This document shows, piece by piece, positions 41,507 through 49,406 of a DNA stretch of 64,000 nucleotides. Under the pieces are notes generated by a model. It was given only the letters and a program-made list of their open reading frames with translations. It was not told where the DNA came from and did no database searches. Positions within the stretch are counted from its first letter, which is position 1. Each line of letters opens with the position of its first letter. The translations under genes were made by a program, and so were the position numbers. Source of the stretch: Coprothermobacter sp. (GTDB lineage: Bacteria > Caldisericota > Caldisericia > Cryosericales > Cryosericaceae); NCBI GenBank assembly GCA_013824685.1, contig PNOG01000013.1, positions 1-64,000 of the forward strand, read 5' to 3'.

Positions 41507-42247
41507 ATGAAACAGTACGAAGCCGTTATCGAGGCGATGGAGCGCGAGGGTGGATATGCGACACTCGGACGACTCTATCAAGTTGTACCGACCATAGCAG
41601 AGTGCGCCTGGGAGACAAAGACACCCTTCGCATCCGTTCGCAGGATTGTGCAGGACCCGCGTTTCTTCTTCAGAATCCGTCCGGGTTTGTGGGCACTGAA
41701 CGACTGTCGAGACCGTTTGCCCGAAAGCATCTTGCCGTCAGGGAAGACCCCTATTGCCAAGGTGAACGAGAACACTCACGCATACTATCAGGGGCTAATT
41801 GTCCAAGTTGGAGCTATGCGCCACATGGAGACTTTTGTGCCATTACAGGACAAGAACAAGCCGTTCATGCAACAAACCTTGGCATCGGTTGCAACTGTCC
41901 CGGTGATGTACAAGTTCACGTATGACGAGACGCTGAGAAAGGCTCAGACTGTGGACGTCGTGTGGTTCAACGAAAGGAAGATGCCCGAGGCTTTCTTTGA
42001 GGTCGAGAACTCGACGGATATGCTGAATGCGCTGTCAAAGTTCGTGCAGTTGCAGGACTTCGCAGCTCGCTTCTTCATTGTAGCTGACGCCTTGCGGAAG
42101 CGCGAATTCACGGACAAGGTCGCTCTGACGGCATTCGGCGATGTGTGCAATCGAGTTCTGTTTGAAAGCTATGAACATATCGCAGATCTGCATGCGAAGC
42201 TAACAGAGTTGGCTATGCTCGAACAAGGCGAGGGCCAAACGCTTTAG
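41507..42247 (+). CDS. Winged-helix plus PD-(D/E)XK-like protein
   Basis: 246 residues. The N-terminal 65 residues resemble the HARE-HTH (HB1/ASXL/restriction endonuclease) winged helix: EAMEREGGYATLGRLYQ, then a VRRIVQDPRFFFRIRPGLWAL end. The rest resembles a PD-(D/E)XK nuclease-type core: TVDVVWF as the acidic strand and PEAFFEVENSTDMLNALSKF as the E-x-E strand and helix. The usual lysine is not in place (EVE instead of ExK), as in some family members. It looks like a solitary restriction-type or DNA-binding element. AT content appears slightly higher than in its neighbours. Confidence 0.55.
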   Translation: MKQYEAVIEAMEREGGYATLGRLYQVVPTIAECAWETKTPFASVRRIVQDPRFFFRIRPGLWALNDCRDRLPESILPSGKTPIAKVNENTHAYYQGLIVQVGAMRHMETFVPLQDKNKPFMQQTLASVATVPVMYKFTYDETLRKAQTVDVVWFNERKMPEAFFEVENSTDMLNALSKFVQLQDFAARFFIVADALRKREFTDKVALTAFGDVCNRVLFESYEHIADLHAKLTELAMLEQGEGQTL

Positions 42248-42366
42248 CACACTGCTCGGCTTCTCCTGCTGCTGGCGTCCGCGCGAGGGCGTACTTCTAC
42301 TCGGATCGGGGCGTCGAATTGGACAGGTTCAATCGGAGCATCCAGAACTGCTTGGTGGGGGTTCGT

Positions 42367-42744
42367 TCAGGGGTTGACAGTCAGCAGGACTGAGTGGGTA
42401 CGGACCGCAATGGAGTTGGGATAACCGATGCGGATGTAGCCGAAGTACAGGGTGACCTTGCCGGGAGCGACAGCGCGAAAGGTCCAGACCTCGGTTCTTG
42501 CGACGGTCTCCTTGGCATCTGGTTGATCCAGGAGCTGTACCTTCGTTTTGTCGGTGGCCAGCAGATCCCACCGGAATGCCGGATCGGCACTGCTGTCGAG
42601 CGTGACCGTGAAGGTTTCGCCGACATGCGCCTGGACTCCAGGGATGGGCTTGAGGGATTTCTTGACCATCGGGATGATGACGACGAGGACGAGGGCGATC
42701 AGCGCAAAGGTCAGGACCTGCTTCACGGCATCTGTCATTTTCAT
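42367..42744 (-). CDS. Chagasin-type (I42) protease inhibitor, membrane-anchored
   Basis: 125 residues with one helix (10-27) and then an I42-like beta domain: HVGETFTVTLDSSADPAFRW, a WTFRAVAPGKVTLYF strand and a C-terminal R-containing loop. Chagasin-like proteins inhibit papain-type cysteine peptidases using three loops. The NPTTGY loop is degenerate here (SADPAFRW). The ATG has no ribosome-binding site, but TATACT at 42757-42752 on the same strand lies seven bases upstream, so the mRNA may be leaderless. Confidence 0.6.
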   Translation of the reverse strand: MKMTDAVKQVLTFALIALVLVVIIPMVKKSLKPIPGVQAHVGETFTVTLDSSADPAFRWDLLATDKTKVQLLDQPDAKETVARTEVWTFRAVAPGKVTLYFGYIRIGYPNSIAVRTHSVLLTVNP

Positions 42745-42844
42745 AGTGGACAGTATATGCAGATGCCGCCGAAAAGCATGGCCATGCGAGGCCTGGTGTC
42801 TCGAAAGAGCGTGGTCGGAGACTGCACGGGAGGGTGTATGACCA

Positions 42845-42871
42845 CGCCCCGCAGTGGCAGGCTGCGGGGCG
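42845..42871 (-). terminator. Strong hairpin after the second I42 gene
   Basis: CGCCCCGCAG (42845-42854) and CTGCGGGGCG (42862-42871) form a perfect ten-base stem with a seven-base loop. It lies 20 bases past the stop at 42892 but lacks a T run. Confidence 0.5.
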
Positions 42872-42891
42872 GTTCAGGTTTCGTGATTGTT

Positions 42892-43287
42892 CTACTTGAC
42901 GGTGACCGTGATGGTCCTGGTCTTGACAGGAGGGACGCTCTCCCAGAGACGGGCGTAGGCCAGCGTGATGGTGGTCGTTCCCTTGCCGACGGCCTTGAAC
43001 GTGAAGGTGTCCGTGCCGCCCCCTCCAACGACCTGGGGGTCGCGGGCCTCTGCTTCATACGTATTGCCGACGAACGTGACCACCGTCTTGTCGCCGATGG
43101 TCTGGCTCCAGTTGTACCCAGTGGTGGCGTTGGCATCCAGTGCGATGGTGAACGTCTTTCCGGCGGCCGTCTCAAACGTATCCCCGGTGACCTGGTCTCC
43201 TCCGGAGGCTCGGGTCAGCACAAGGGTGACGACTACGGCGGCAACCGCCACCACAGTCACGATAACAGCCAGCATGCTCCTCTTCAT
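42892..43287 (-). CDS. Chagasin-type (I42) protease inhibitor, membrane-anchored
   Basis: 131 residues from ATG 43287, preceded by AAGGAG. A helix at 5-25 anchors it. The I42 loops are well kept: NATTGYNW (NPTTGY type), GGGGTDTFTFKAVGKG (GxGG type) and ARLWES in the RPWE position. It would inhibit a papain-like peptidase outside the cytoplasm. It lies next to a second, less canonical I42 gene. Confidence 0.8.
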   Translation of the reverse strand: MKRSMLAVIVTVVAVAAVVVTLVLTRASGGDQVTGDTFETAAGKTFTIALDANATTGYNWSQTIGDKTVVTFVGNTYEAEARDPQVVGGGGTDTFTFKAVGKGTTTITLAYARLWESVPPVKTRTITVTVK

Positions 43288-43397
43288 AATCTCATCTCCT
43301 TGAACCGGTCGGTGTCCCCGACGCGTCACCCCTAGGACGTACGGAGTGCCGACACGGTTCCCGGGACTACTGTGTCGTCAGTGGACTCTGGTCCAAC

Positions 43398-43412
43398 ATC
43401 AGGTATCCTGAT
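43398..43412. promoter_or_regulatory. Palindrome overlapping the cupin/corA promoter
   Basis: ATCAGG-TAT-CCTGAT is a perfect 6-3-6 palindrome whose last base is the first base of a TACAAT -10-like hexamer (43412-43417). It lies 23 bases before the cupin start. The position fits an operator. Confidence 0.4.
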
Positions 43413-43434
43413 ACAATCAAGGCGGAGGTGTATC

Positions 43435-43761
43435 ATGGCGACAGACGAACTTCACGGCAAGTCAGCACGGCTGGTCGACCTGATTGTGGTTCAGCCAGGG
43501 GCGATTGTCAGCAAGACGCTGATCGAGCAGCCGACAGGGACCGTCACGCTGTTCGCGTTCGACAAGGGGCAGAAGCTGAGTGAACACACGGCCCCATTCG
43601 ACGCGTTGGTGAGCGCACTGCAGGGGAGTGTCGACATTATCCTGGACGGCGTGCATCACACACTGGCAGCGGGCGACGCCATCGTCATGCCGGCCGGCAT
43701 CGTCCATGCCGTCGATGCGCTGGAGCCCTGCGTGTGGCTCCTTACCATGATACGCTCCTGA
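43435..43761 (+). CDS. Small cupin-domain protein
   Basis: 108 residues from ATG 43435 with GGAGG nine bases upstream. Single cupin barrel: LSEHTAPFDALVSALQGSVDIIL forms the first cupin motif (one His only) and GDAIVMPAGIVHAVDA the second. One metal ligand of the classical set appears to be missing. Such mini-cupins often bind small ligands or act as regulators. It is ten bases ahead of corA. Confidence 0.85.
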   Translation: MATDELHGKSARLVDLIVVQPGAIVSKTLIEQPTGTVTLFAFDKGQKLSEHTAPFDALVSALQGSVDIILDGVHHTLAAGDAIVMPAGIVHAVDALEPCVWLLTMIRS

Positions 43762-43770
43762 AGCGCTGAC

Positions 43771-44862
43771 ATGCGAGAGGACCATGCGCACGGCAAGGAC
43801 CGGTCCACGCGGGCCGGGCGAACGCCTAAGCCTAGGACGGGCACTCCGCCGGGAACGCTGACTGTTCCGCCTGCAGATGCCGTGATTCCACCGACCCATA
43901 TCCGGGTCCTGTGGTATGACCAGGACCACTGCGAGGAGCAGGAGTCCGGAGAAGCCCGTATCTGCGCCGCCTACGCTGGCCGGGCAGGGACCACCTGGAT
44001 CGATGTCACCGGTGTCGGTGACCCGGCGGTCCTGCAGGAGCTAGGGCGGACGTATGGCCTGCATCCTCTTGCACTCGAAGACATCCAGAACCTGCGGGAG
44101 CGCCCGAAGGTGGAGACGTATGAAGGCCAGAAGTTCGTGGTGTTTCGGCTTGCCCGCATCAGCGGCAGCGTGTCCATGGAGCAGGTCTCAGCGTTTCTCG
44201 TGGGGTCCACGCTGATCACGTTCCAGGAGGACCCGATCGACCCATGGGAGGCCGTGCGTACAGCCATTCGCGGAGGGGCGGGCCGGCTGCGGTCCGCAGG
44301 TGCCGATTACCTGCTCTACTCGCTCATCGACGTCGCTCTGGATGAGGTCTTCCCTGTCCTCGAGCAGCTGGGGGACCAGCTTGAGGACCTTGAGCAGTCG
44401 GTCATCGACAATCCGACGCCGGAGACGCTAAGTGTTATCTTCAGTCTGAAGAGGGAACTCCTCATGCTGCGTAAGACGGTGTGGCCGGAGCGTGAGGTCG
44501 TCCTTGGATTGCAGCAGGACCTGTCGGGATTGATCAAGGACGAGACCAAGCTATACCTCCGGGACGCCTACGACCACGCGGTCCAGCTGATGGACATGCT
44601 GGAGACCTACCGTGACCTGGCCTCGAACATGCTTGATGCATACCTTTCATCGCTCAGCAACAGGATGAACGATATCATGAAAACGTTGACGATCATCTCG
44701 ACCATCTTTGTGCCCCTGACGTTCATCGTAGGCCTGTACGGCATGAACTTCCGCTACTTCCCCGAGATCGAGTGGCGCTATGGCTACCTGTTTGTATGGG
44801 TGGTCATGGCCGTCGTGGTCATCATCCTCTTCAGGTACTACAGGCGCAAACACTGGATGTGA
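43771..44862 (+). CDS. corA: CorA-family magnesium/divalent-cation channel
   Basis: 363 residues. A large cytoplasmic domain, then two C-terminal helices joined by the selectivity motif YGMNF near residue 325, ending with a basic RRKHWM tail typical of CorA. HPLALEDIQNLRERPKVE is a conserved CorA helix. It is one of three putative Mg2+ systems in the window, with the MgtE-N/NRMT pair at 56.9-59.4 kb. The N-terminus has about 30 extra residues rich in Pro/Arg, and the ribosome-binding site is weak, so the true start may be later. Confidence 0.92.
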   Translation: MREDHAHGKDRSTRAGRTPKPRTGTPPGTLTVPPADAVIPPTHIRVLWYDQDHCEEQESGEARICAAYAGRAGTTWIDVTGVGDPAVLQELGRTYGLHPLALEDIQNLRERPKVETYEGQKFVVFRLARISGSVSMEQVSAFLVGSTLITFQEDPIDPWEAVRTAIRGGAGRLRSAGADYLLYSLIDVALDEVFPVLEQLGDQLEDLEQSVIDNPTPETLSVIFSLKRELLMLRKTVWPEREVVLGLQQDLSGLIKDETKLYLRDAYDHAVQLMDMLETYRDLASNMLDAYLSSLSNRMNDIMKTLTIISTIFVPLTFIVGLYGMNFRYFPEIEWRYGYLFVWVVMAVVVIILFRYYRRKHWM

Positions 44863-44974
44863 CGTCGTCGCAGGGCTTTCACCCGTTCTCGCCGCCTGTT
44901 CGTTCGCGAACAATGGAGTAGAATGTCCAAGTAATAATCATGGCCGGAGGGCCAGTATCGATGGAGGTGTGTGC

Positions 44975-46867
44975 ATGATCGAAAACGTCGCAAAGTTCCT
45001 GGAGGAACGGCTTGGCGGGGAGCAGTACGCCAAGCTCAGCAGGATCTCAAATGGGAAGTTGTACGATTTCATTGCCCACTTCATCAAGGTGCTCGATCCA
45101 GCAAGCGTCTTCGTCTGTGATGACTCGACCCAGGATCTTTCCTACATCAGCGAGAAAGCGATCCACGATGGTGAGGAGCAACATCTGGCTATAAACGGCC
45201 ATACGATCCACTTCGATTCGCCTCTCGACCAGGGCCGCGACAAGGAGCACACGAACATCCTGGTGGATCCTGGAGAAGAGATGGGTCCCAGGATCTCGAC
45301 GCGTGACCGCACCGAGGGTCTCAGGGACATCGGCGAGGTCCTGGATGGTATCATGCGTGGACGTCAGATGCTGATCGTCTTCGCTACGCTGGGGCCCAAC
45401 GGTTCCGAGTTCGCTATCCCCGCAGTTCAGCTTACCGACAGCCCCTACGTCGCACATTCGGAGAAACTGCTGTATCGGCCAGGCTATGAGGAGTTTGTCC
45501 GTCAGGGTGAACAGGCGCACCTTTTCAAGTTTGTGCATGCTGAGGGCGAGCTGACCGAGAGCAAGACGACGAAGAATATCGACAAGCGCCGTATCTACAT
45601 CGATCTCAAGGACGACATGGTCTACAGTGCCAACACGCAGTACGCCGGCAACACGCTGGGCATGAAGAAGATGGCCATGCGCCTCGCCATCCACCGTGGG
45701 TCGCAGGAAGGCTGGTTGTGCGAGCATATGCTGGTCATGGGCATCCACGGGCCTCATGATCGTGTCACCTACTTCACGGGCGCGTTCCCTTCAATGTGTG
45801 GCAAGACGTCGACCGCCATGCTGGACGGCGAGAGCATCGTTGGCGACGACATCGCCTATCTCCGCAAGATCGATGGCATCGTGCGAGCAGTCAACTGCGA
45901 GCACGGCATGTTTGGCATCATCCTGGGCGTCAACAGCAAGGACGACCCTATCCAGTGGAAGGCACTGCATGCACCCGGTCATCAGGTCATCTTCAGCAAC
46001 GTCCTCAGGACGGATGACGGTGGCGTCTACTGGGAAGGCAAGGACGCGGCGGTCCCGGAGCACGGCGTCAACTATAGGGGCGAGTGGACCCCGGGCAAGG
46101 TCGACAACGATGGCAAGCCCGTGCCCGCTTCTCATGCAAATGCCCGCTTCACGTTGGGCCTGGAGATGCTCGAGAACCTGGACAAGAACGCCGACCATCC
46201 TGACGGCATCGAGGTCAGCGCATATGTCTACGGCGGTCGCGATTCGGACACGTGGGTTCCCGTACAGGAGTCCATCGACTGGGCCAACGGCATCGTCGCC
46301 TTTGGGGCTTCCATCGAGTCCGAGACGACCGCTGCAACCATCGGCAAGGCCGGTATACGCCAGCACAACCCGATGTCCAACCTGGACTTCCTGTCGGTCC
46401 CGCTCGGCAAGTACCTCCAGATCAACGTCGATTTCGCCAGGGGGGCCAGGCGGCTGCCGAAGATCTTCGGCGTCAACTACTTCCTCAAGAGCCGCGATGG
46501 CAAATTCCTCAACGGGAAGAACGACAAGAAGGTCTGGTACAAGTGGATGGAGTTGCGCTGCAACGGTGACGTCAAGGCCGTCAAGACTGCGACAGGCTGG
46601 ATCCCGGAGTACCGGGACCTTGTCCCGCTGTTTGGGGACATTATCGGTCGCGAGTACACGCACGAGGAGTACGAGGCCGAGTTCTCGCTCCGCATCCCCG
46701 AGAACCTGAGCAAGATCGATCGCGTCATCGAGAGCTGGAAGAACAACACGCACGACACCCCCGAGGTCCTGTTCACCGAGCTCGAGGCTCAGCGTGCGCG
46801 TCTGCTGGAAGCGCAGGAGACCTTCGGCGACGAGGTCAGGCCGTCGCAGTGGAGTGTCATCGCCTAG
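44975..46867 (+). CDS. pckG: Phosphoenolpyruvate carboxykinase (GTP)
   Basis: 630 residues from ATG 44975 with GGAGGTGTGTGC upstream. Interconverts oxaloacetate and PEP with GTP/GDP. The P-loop with its reactive cysteine is FPSMCGKTSTAML near residue 275; further family blocks are VTYFTGAFP, NCEHGMFGIILGVN and GVNYRGEWTPG. The GTP class is the less usual type in bacteria compared with ATP-type PckA. With the PPi-type phosphofructokinase and the Enzyme I-like protein, it suggests that PEP/pyrophosphate energetics matter to this cell. Confidence 0.95.
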   Translation: MIENVAKFLEERLGGEQYAKLSRISNGKLYDFIAHFIKVLDPASVFVCDDSTQDLSYISEKAIHDGEEQHLAINGHTIHFDSPLDQGRDKEHTNILVDPGEEMGPRISTRDRTEGLRDIGEVLDGIMRGRQMLIVFATLGPNGSEFAIPAVQLTDSPYVAHSEKLLYRPGYEEFVRQGEQAHLFKFVHAEGELTESKTTKNIDKRRIYIDLKDDMVYSANTQYAGNTLGMKKMAMRLAIHRGSQEGWLCEHMLVMGIHGPHDRVTYFTGAFPSMCGKTSTAMLDGESIVGDDIAYLRKIDGIVRAVNCEHGMFGIILGVNSKDDPIQWKALHAPGHQVIFSNVLRTDDGGVYWEGKDAAVPEHGVNYRGEWTPGKVDNDGKPVPASHANARFTLGLEMLENLDKNADHPDGIEVSAYVYGGRDSDTWVPVQESIDWANGIVAFGASIESETTAATIGKAGIRQHNPMSNLDFLSVPLGKYLQINVDFARGARRLPKIFGVNYFLKSRDGKFLNGKNDKKVWYKWMELRCNGDVKAVKTATGWIPEYRDLVPLFGDIIGREYTHEEYEAEFSLRIPENLSKIDRVIESWKNNTHDTPEVLFTELEAQRARLLEAQETFGDEVRPSQWSVIA

Positions 46868-46914
46868 CCCTGTGACATTGCTGTAACACTGGGGACAGGT
46901 CATATTGGTGTTGC

Positions 46915-46940
46915 AGCGCCCCTCCACACGGAGGGGCGCT
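46915..46940 (+). terminator. Hairpin terminator after pckG
   Basis: AGCGCCCCTCC-ACAC-GGAGGGGCGCT is a perfect 11-base stem with a tetraloop, followed by CTCGTCATTT. Confidence 0.7.
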
Positions 46941-47060
46941 CTCGTCATTTCTGACCGATCCCTTCTCGCCAGAGACGGGCTCGCCTGTCAGTGTCATCGG
47001 TGTTGACCCCGGGGCGTGCTGGTGCTAGATTGGCTGGAAGCGCACTGGTGGGAGGTTCGC

Positions 47061-47819
47061 ATGGAATCGTCCTATACGGCACCATTTGCACAGGCATACA
47101 ATCAACGATGGACCGGGTTTGTGACGCTGGTCGGGCCGAGATTGCGGACCCTGTACGAGCAGGTCTGTCCGAAGGGCGAGCGGTCGCTGCTCGACGTCTG
47201 CTGTGGCACTGGCCAGTTGGCGCTCCAGTTCCTGCAGGCAGGGTATGTCGTGACGGGTCTGGACAATTCGGAACCGATGCTGGCCCATGCGCGCATCAAT
47301 TGCGCTTCGTTCGTCTCTTCTGGCGAGGTGTCCTTTGTCCAGGGTGACGCGGCAGATTTCTCGCTGTCCTCGCGGTTTGGGCTCGCCGTGTCGACATTCG
47401 ACGCCCTCAACCATCTGTCGGGCATCGACGCCTTGCTGTCCTGTTTTGCCTGTGTGCACCAATGCCTGCTGCCGGGAGGCCTGTTTGCGTTTGACCTCAA
47501 TACGATGATGGGACTGCGACGCTGGAACAATGTGACTGTGGAGGATGCCCTGGACGCGATGGTTATCAACCGCGGCATGTACGACGAAGACAAGCGTCAG
47601 GGGCGCATCAAGATCTCCGGATTCGTTCGGCAGGAGTCGGGAAGCTGGCTTCGCTTCGACGAGACATTCGTGGAAAGCGCGTGGTCGGTGCGAGAGGTGA
47701 CCACAGCTCTGCTGGAGGTCGGGTTCAGTGCGGTCTATCAGGCGCGTGCCGCAGACCTGACCGTACCTCTTGCCGACCCGGAGTCCGAACCTCGTGTCTT
47801 CTTCGTGGCTCGCGTGTAA
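47061..47819 (+). CDS. Class I SAM-dependent methyltransferase
   Basis: 252 residues from ATG 47061, GGAGGTTCGC upstream. Rossmann-fold SAM motif LLDVCCGTGQLALQFL near residue 40, then GLDNSEPML and FVQGDAADF as motifs II and III, and a STFDALNHL acceptor strand. The substrate is unknown; the pattern resembles the small-molecule Methyltransf_25 type. Monocistronic between two terminators. Confidence 0.88.
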   Translation: MESSYTAPFAQAYNQRWTGFVTLVGPRLRTLYEQVCPKGERSLLDVCCGTGQLALQFLQAGYVVTGLDNSEPMLAHARINCASFVSSGEVSFVQGDAADFSLSSRFGLAVSTFDALNHLSGIDALLSCFACVHQCLLPGGLFAFDLNTMMGLRRWNNVTVEDALDAMVINRGMYDEDKRQGRIKISGFVRQESGSWLRFDETFVESAWSVREVTTALLEVGFSAVYQARAADLTVPLADPESEPRVFFVARV

Positions 47820-47860
47820 CAGAATTGAGGTCTGTCCCCATCGTCTTGCGGAAGGTGCAG

Positions 47861-47890
47861 AACCGGCCCCATGCCAAGACGGGGCCGGTT
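47861..47890. terminator. Bidirectional terminator between convergent genes
   Basis: AACCGGCCCC (47861-47870) and GGGGCCGGTT (47881-47890), a perfect ten-base stem with a ten-base loop and GTTGTT following on the plus strand. Confidence 0.75.
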
Positions 47891-47915
47891 GTTGTTCCAT
47901 GAGAACAAGAAGCAG

Positions 47916-49196
47916 CTAGAGGGATAGGATAATTTGTTTGGCGCGTGGGATCTTGGCGGACGACATGGACAGTTCGTCGATGCCCATGGCGATGAGAACG
48001 GGGATGGCCCTCGGATCTCCCGCCAGTTCACCACAGACGCCCACCCACTTGGCATGGGTGTGGGCTGCCTCGATGGTCATGTGGATGAGTGATAGCACGG
48101 CTGGGTGCAGCGGCTGATATAGGTAGTTGAGGTCGCGGTTCGTTCGGTCGGCGGCAAATGTATACTGTGTCAGGTCGTTGGTGCCGATGGAGAAGAAGTC
48201 GACTCTATCGGCAAGACGCTCGGCATCCAGTGCCGCAGACGGGATTTCTATCATGATGCCGACCTGCAGGTCGTGGTCGTACGCGGCCCCTTCTGCGTCC
48301 AATTCGTCACGCACGCTCTGGAGAAGAAGGTTGGCTTGTCCGATCTCCTCGGCGACGGCAATCATTGGGTACATGATCCGCGCCGTGCCGGCCGTGCTGG
48401 CCCGCAGAATGGCGCGCAGCTGGGTCTTGAACAGCGTTGGTCTGCGCAGGCCAAGGCGAGTCGCGCGTACGCCGAGGTACGGGTTGGTCTCCGGGGGCAG
48501 GTGCAGGTACGGGATCCGCTTGTCTCCTCCGATATCGAGAGTCCGGATGATGACGGGTTTGCTGCCAAAGGCGGTGAGAACGGAACGGTATGCTTCGACC
48601 TGCTCTTCCTCGGTGGGAGGGCTGTCGCGGTCGAGGAACAGGAACTCCGTGCGATACAGGCCGACCCCGTTCGCGCCGAACTGCAGGGCTGTGGCGACGT
48701 CACCGGGGCCACCGATGTTGGCAGAGACTTCAATGCGCTTACCACTCCCGAGGATGGCTTCCCTGTCCTTGTACTGCGAAAGATGATCCTGTTCGGCTGC
48801 TAGGGCGTGGGCATGCTCTTCGAGGATAGCACGTTCCTCGGGAGTGGGGTCCAGAACAACTGTTCCAGCGGCCCCGTCGACGCCGAGGCGTGTCTGTTCG
48901 TCGATGCTCGCAAGCGCCGTGCCCAGGCCGACGACAGCAGGTATTCCCAGCGTCTGAGCCAGGATAGCAGTGTGGTTCGTCGTACTGCCCTGCTCCGTGA
49001 CGAAGGCAAGAACGTTCCTGCGGTCGATCGAGGCTGTGTCCGCGGGTGTCAGGTCGCGAGCGACGACAATGGCGGGGTAGGGCAGTGCCCGCAGATCGGC
49101 CTTGGACATCCCCGAGATGACGTCGTCCGGGCGATAGATGTACACTCGGCCGATGGCAATACCTGCTGACGCAGGGATTCCTCTGAGTGTACTCAT
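47916..49196 (-). CDS. Enzyme I-like PEP phosphotransferase lacking the HPr-binding subdomain
   Basis: 426 residues against about 570 in normal PtsI. The N-terminus (GIPASAGIAIGRVYIY) is Enzyme I-like but jumps at about residue 35 directly into the swivelling phosphohistidine domain: TEQGSTTNHTAILAQ puts the active His at residue 75, whereas it is near 190 in ordinary Enzyme I. About 115 residues, corresponding to the alpha-helical HPr-binding subdomain, are absent. The C-terminal PEP barrel is intact: GLYRTEFLFLDR, RTLDIGGDKRIPY, FFSIGTNDLTQYT and GVCGELAGD with the catalytic Cys. It is not a truncation by a stop codon, since both ends are complete. No HPr or EII gene is in the window. Confidence 0.85.
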   Translation of the reverse strand: MSTLRGIPASAGIAIGRVYIYRPDDVISGMSKADLRALPYPAIVVARDLTPADTASIDRRNVLAFVTEQGSTTNHTAILAQTLGIPAVVGLGTALASIDEQTRLGVDGAAGTVVLDPTPEERAILEEHAHALAAEQDHLSQYKDREAILGSGKRIEVSANIGGPGDVATALQFGANGVGLYRTEFLFLDRDSPPTEEEQVEAYRSVLTAFGSKPVIIRTLDIGGDKRIPYLHLPPETNPYLGVRATRLGLRRPTLFKTQLRAILRASTAGTARIMYPMIAVAEEIGQANLLLQSVRDELDAEGAAYDHDLQVGIMIEIPSAALDAERLADRVDFFSIGTNDLTQYTFAADRTNRDLNYLYQPLHPAVLSLIHMTIEAAHTHAKWVGVCGELAGDPRAIPVLIAMGIDELSMSSAKIPRAKQIILSL

Positions 49197-49406
49197 AAAC
49201 CTGACCCGGAACGTGCAACACTAGAAGCCGGCAACTCGATGTCATTGCGATCACTGATCATATCACCTGTCATGACCGACGTTCCTCCGTGCGCGGCTCC
49301 CCCTGACTGCAATCTGGGCAGAGGCGTCGACTGTCAGTGTACTTCGGAGGCGGGAAATGCAACGTAGAATCGTGAACAGCAGTGGATCGCCGCTCGCGAC
49401 TCGCCG

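Noticed and set aside
42271-42387. Short plus-frame with YFYSDRGVELDRFNRSIQN, vaguely like an integrase fragment
   Set aside because: Too short, runs into the opposite-strand I42 gene, and lacks catalytic context. Could be chance.
44902-44911. GTTCGCGAAC palindrome before pckG, considered as a LexA-type box
   Set aside because: Arms are in the reverse order to the GAAC-N4-GTTC box and it is only ten bases long.
45791-46948. Minus-strand open frame of 385 codons antisense to pckG
   Set aside because: Shadow of a strongly conserved coding sequence; no ribosome-binding site or recognisable motif.
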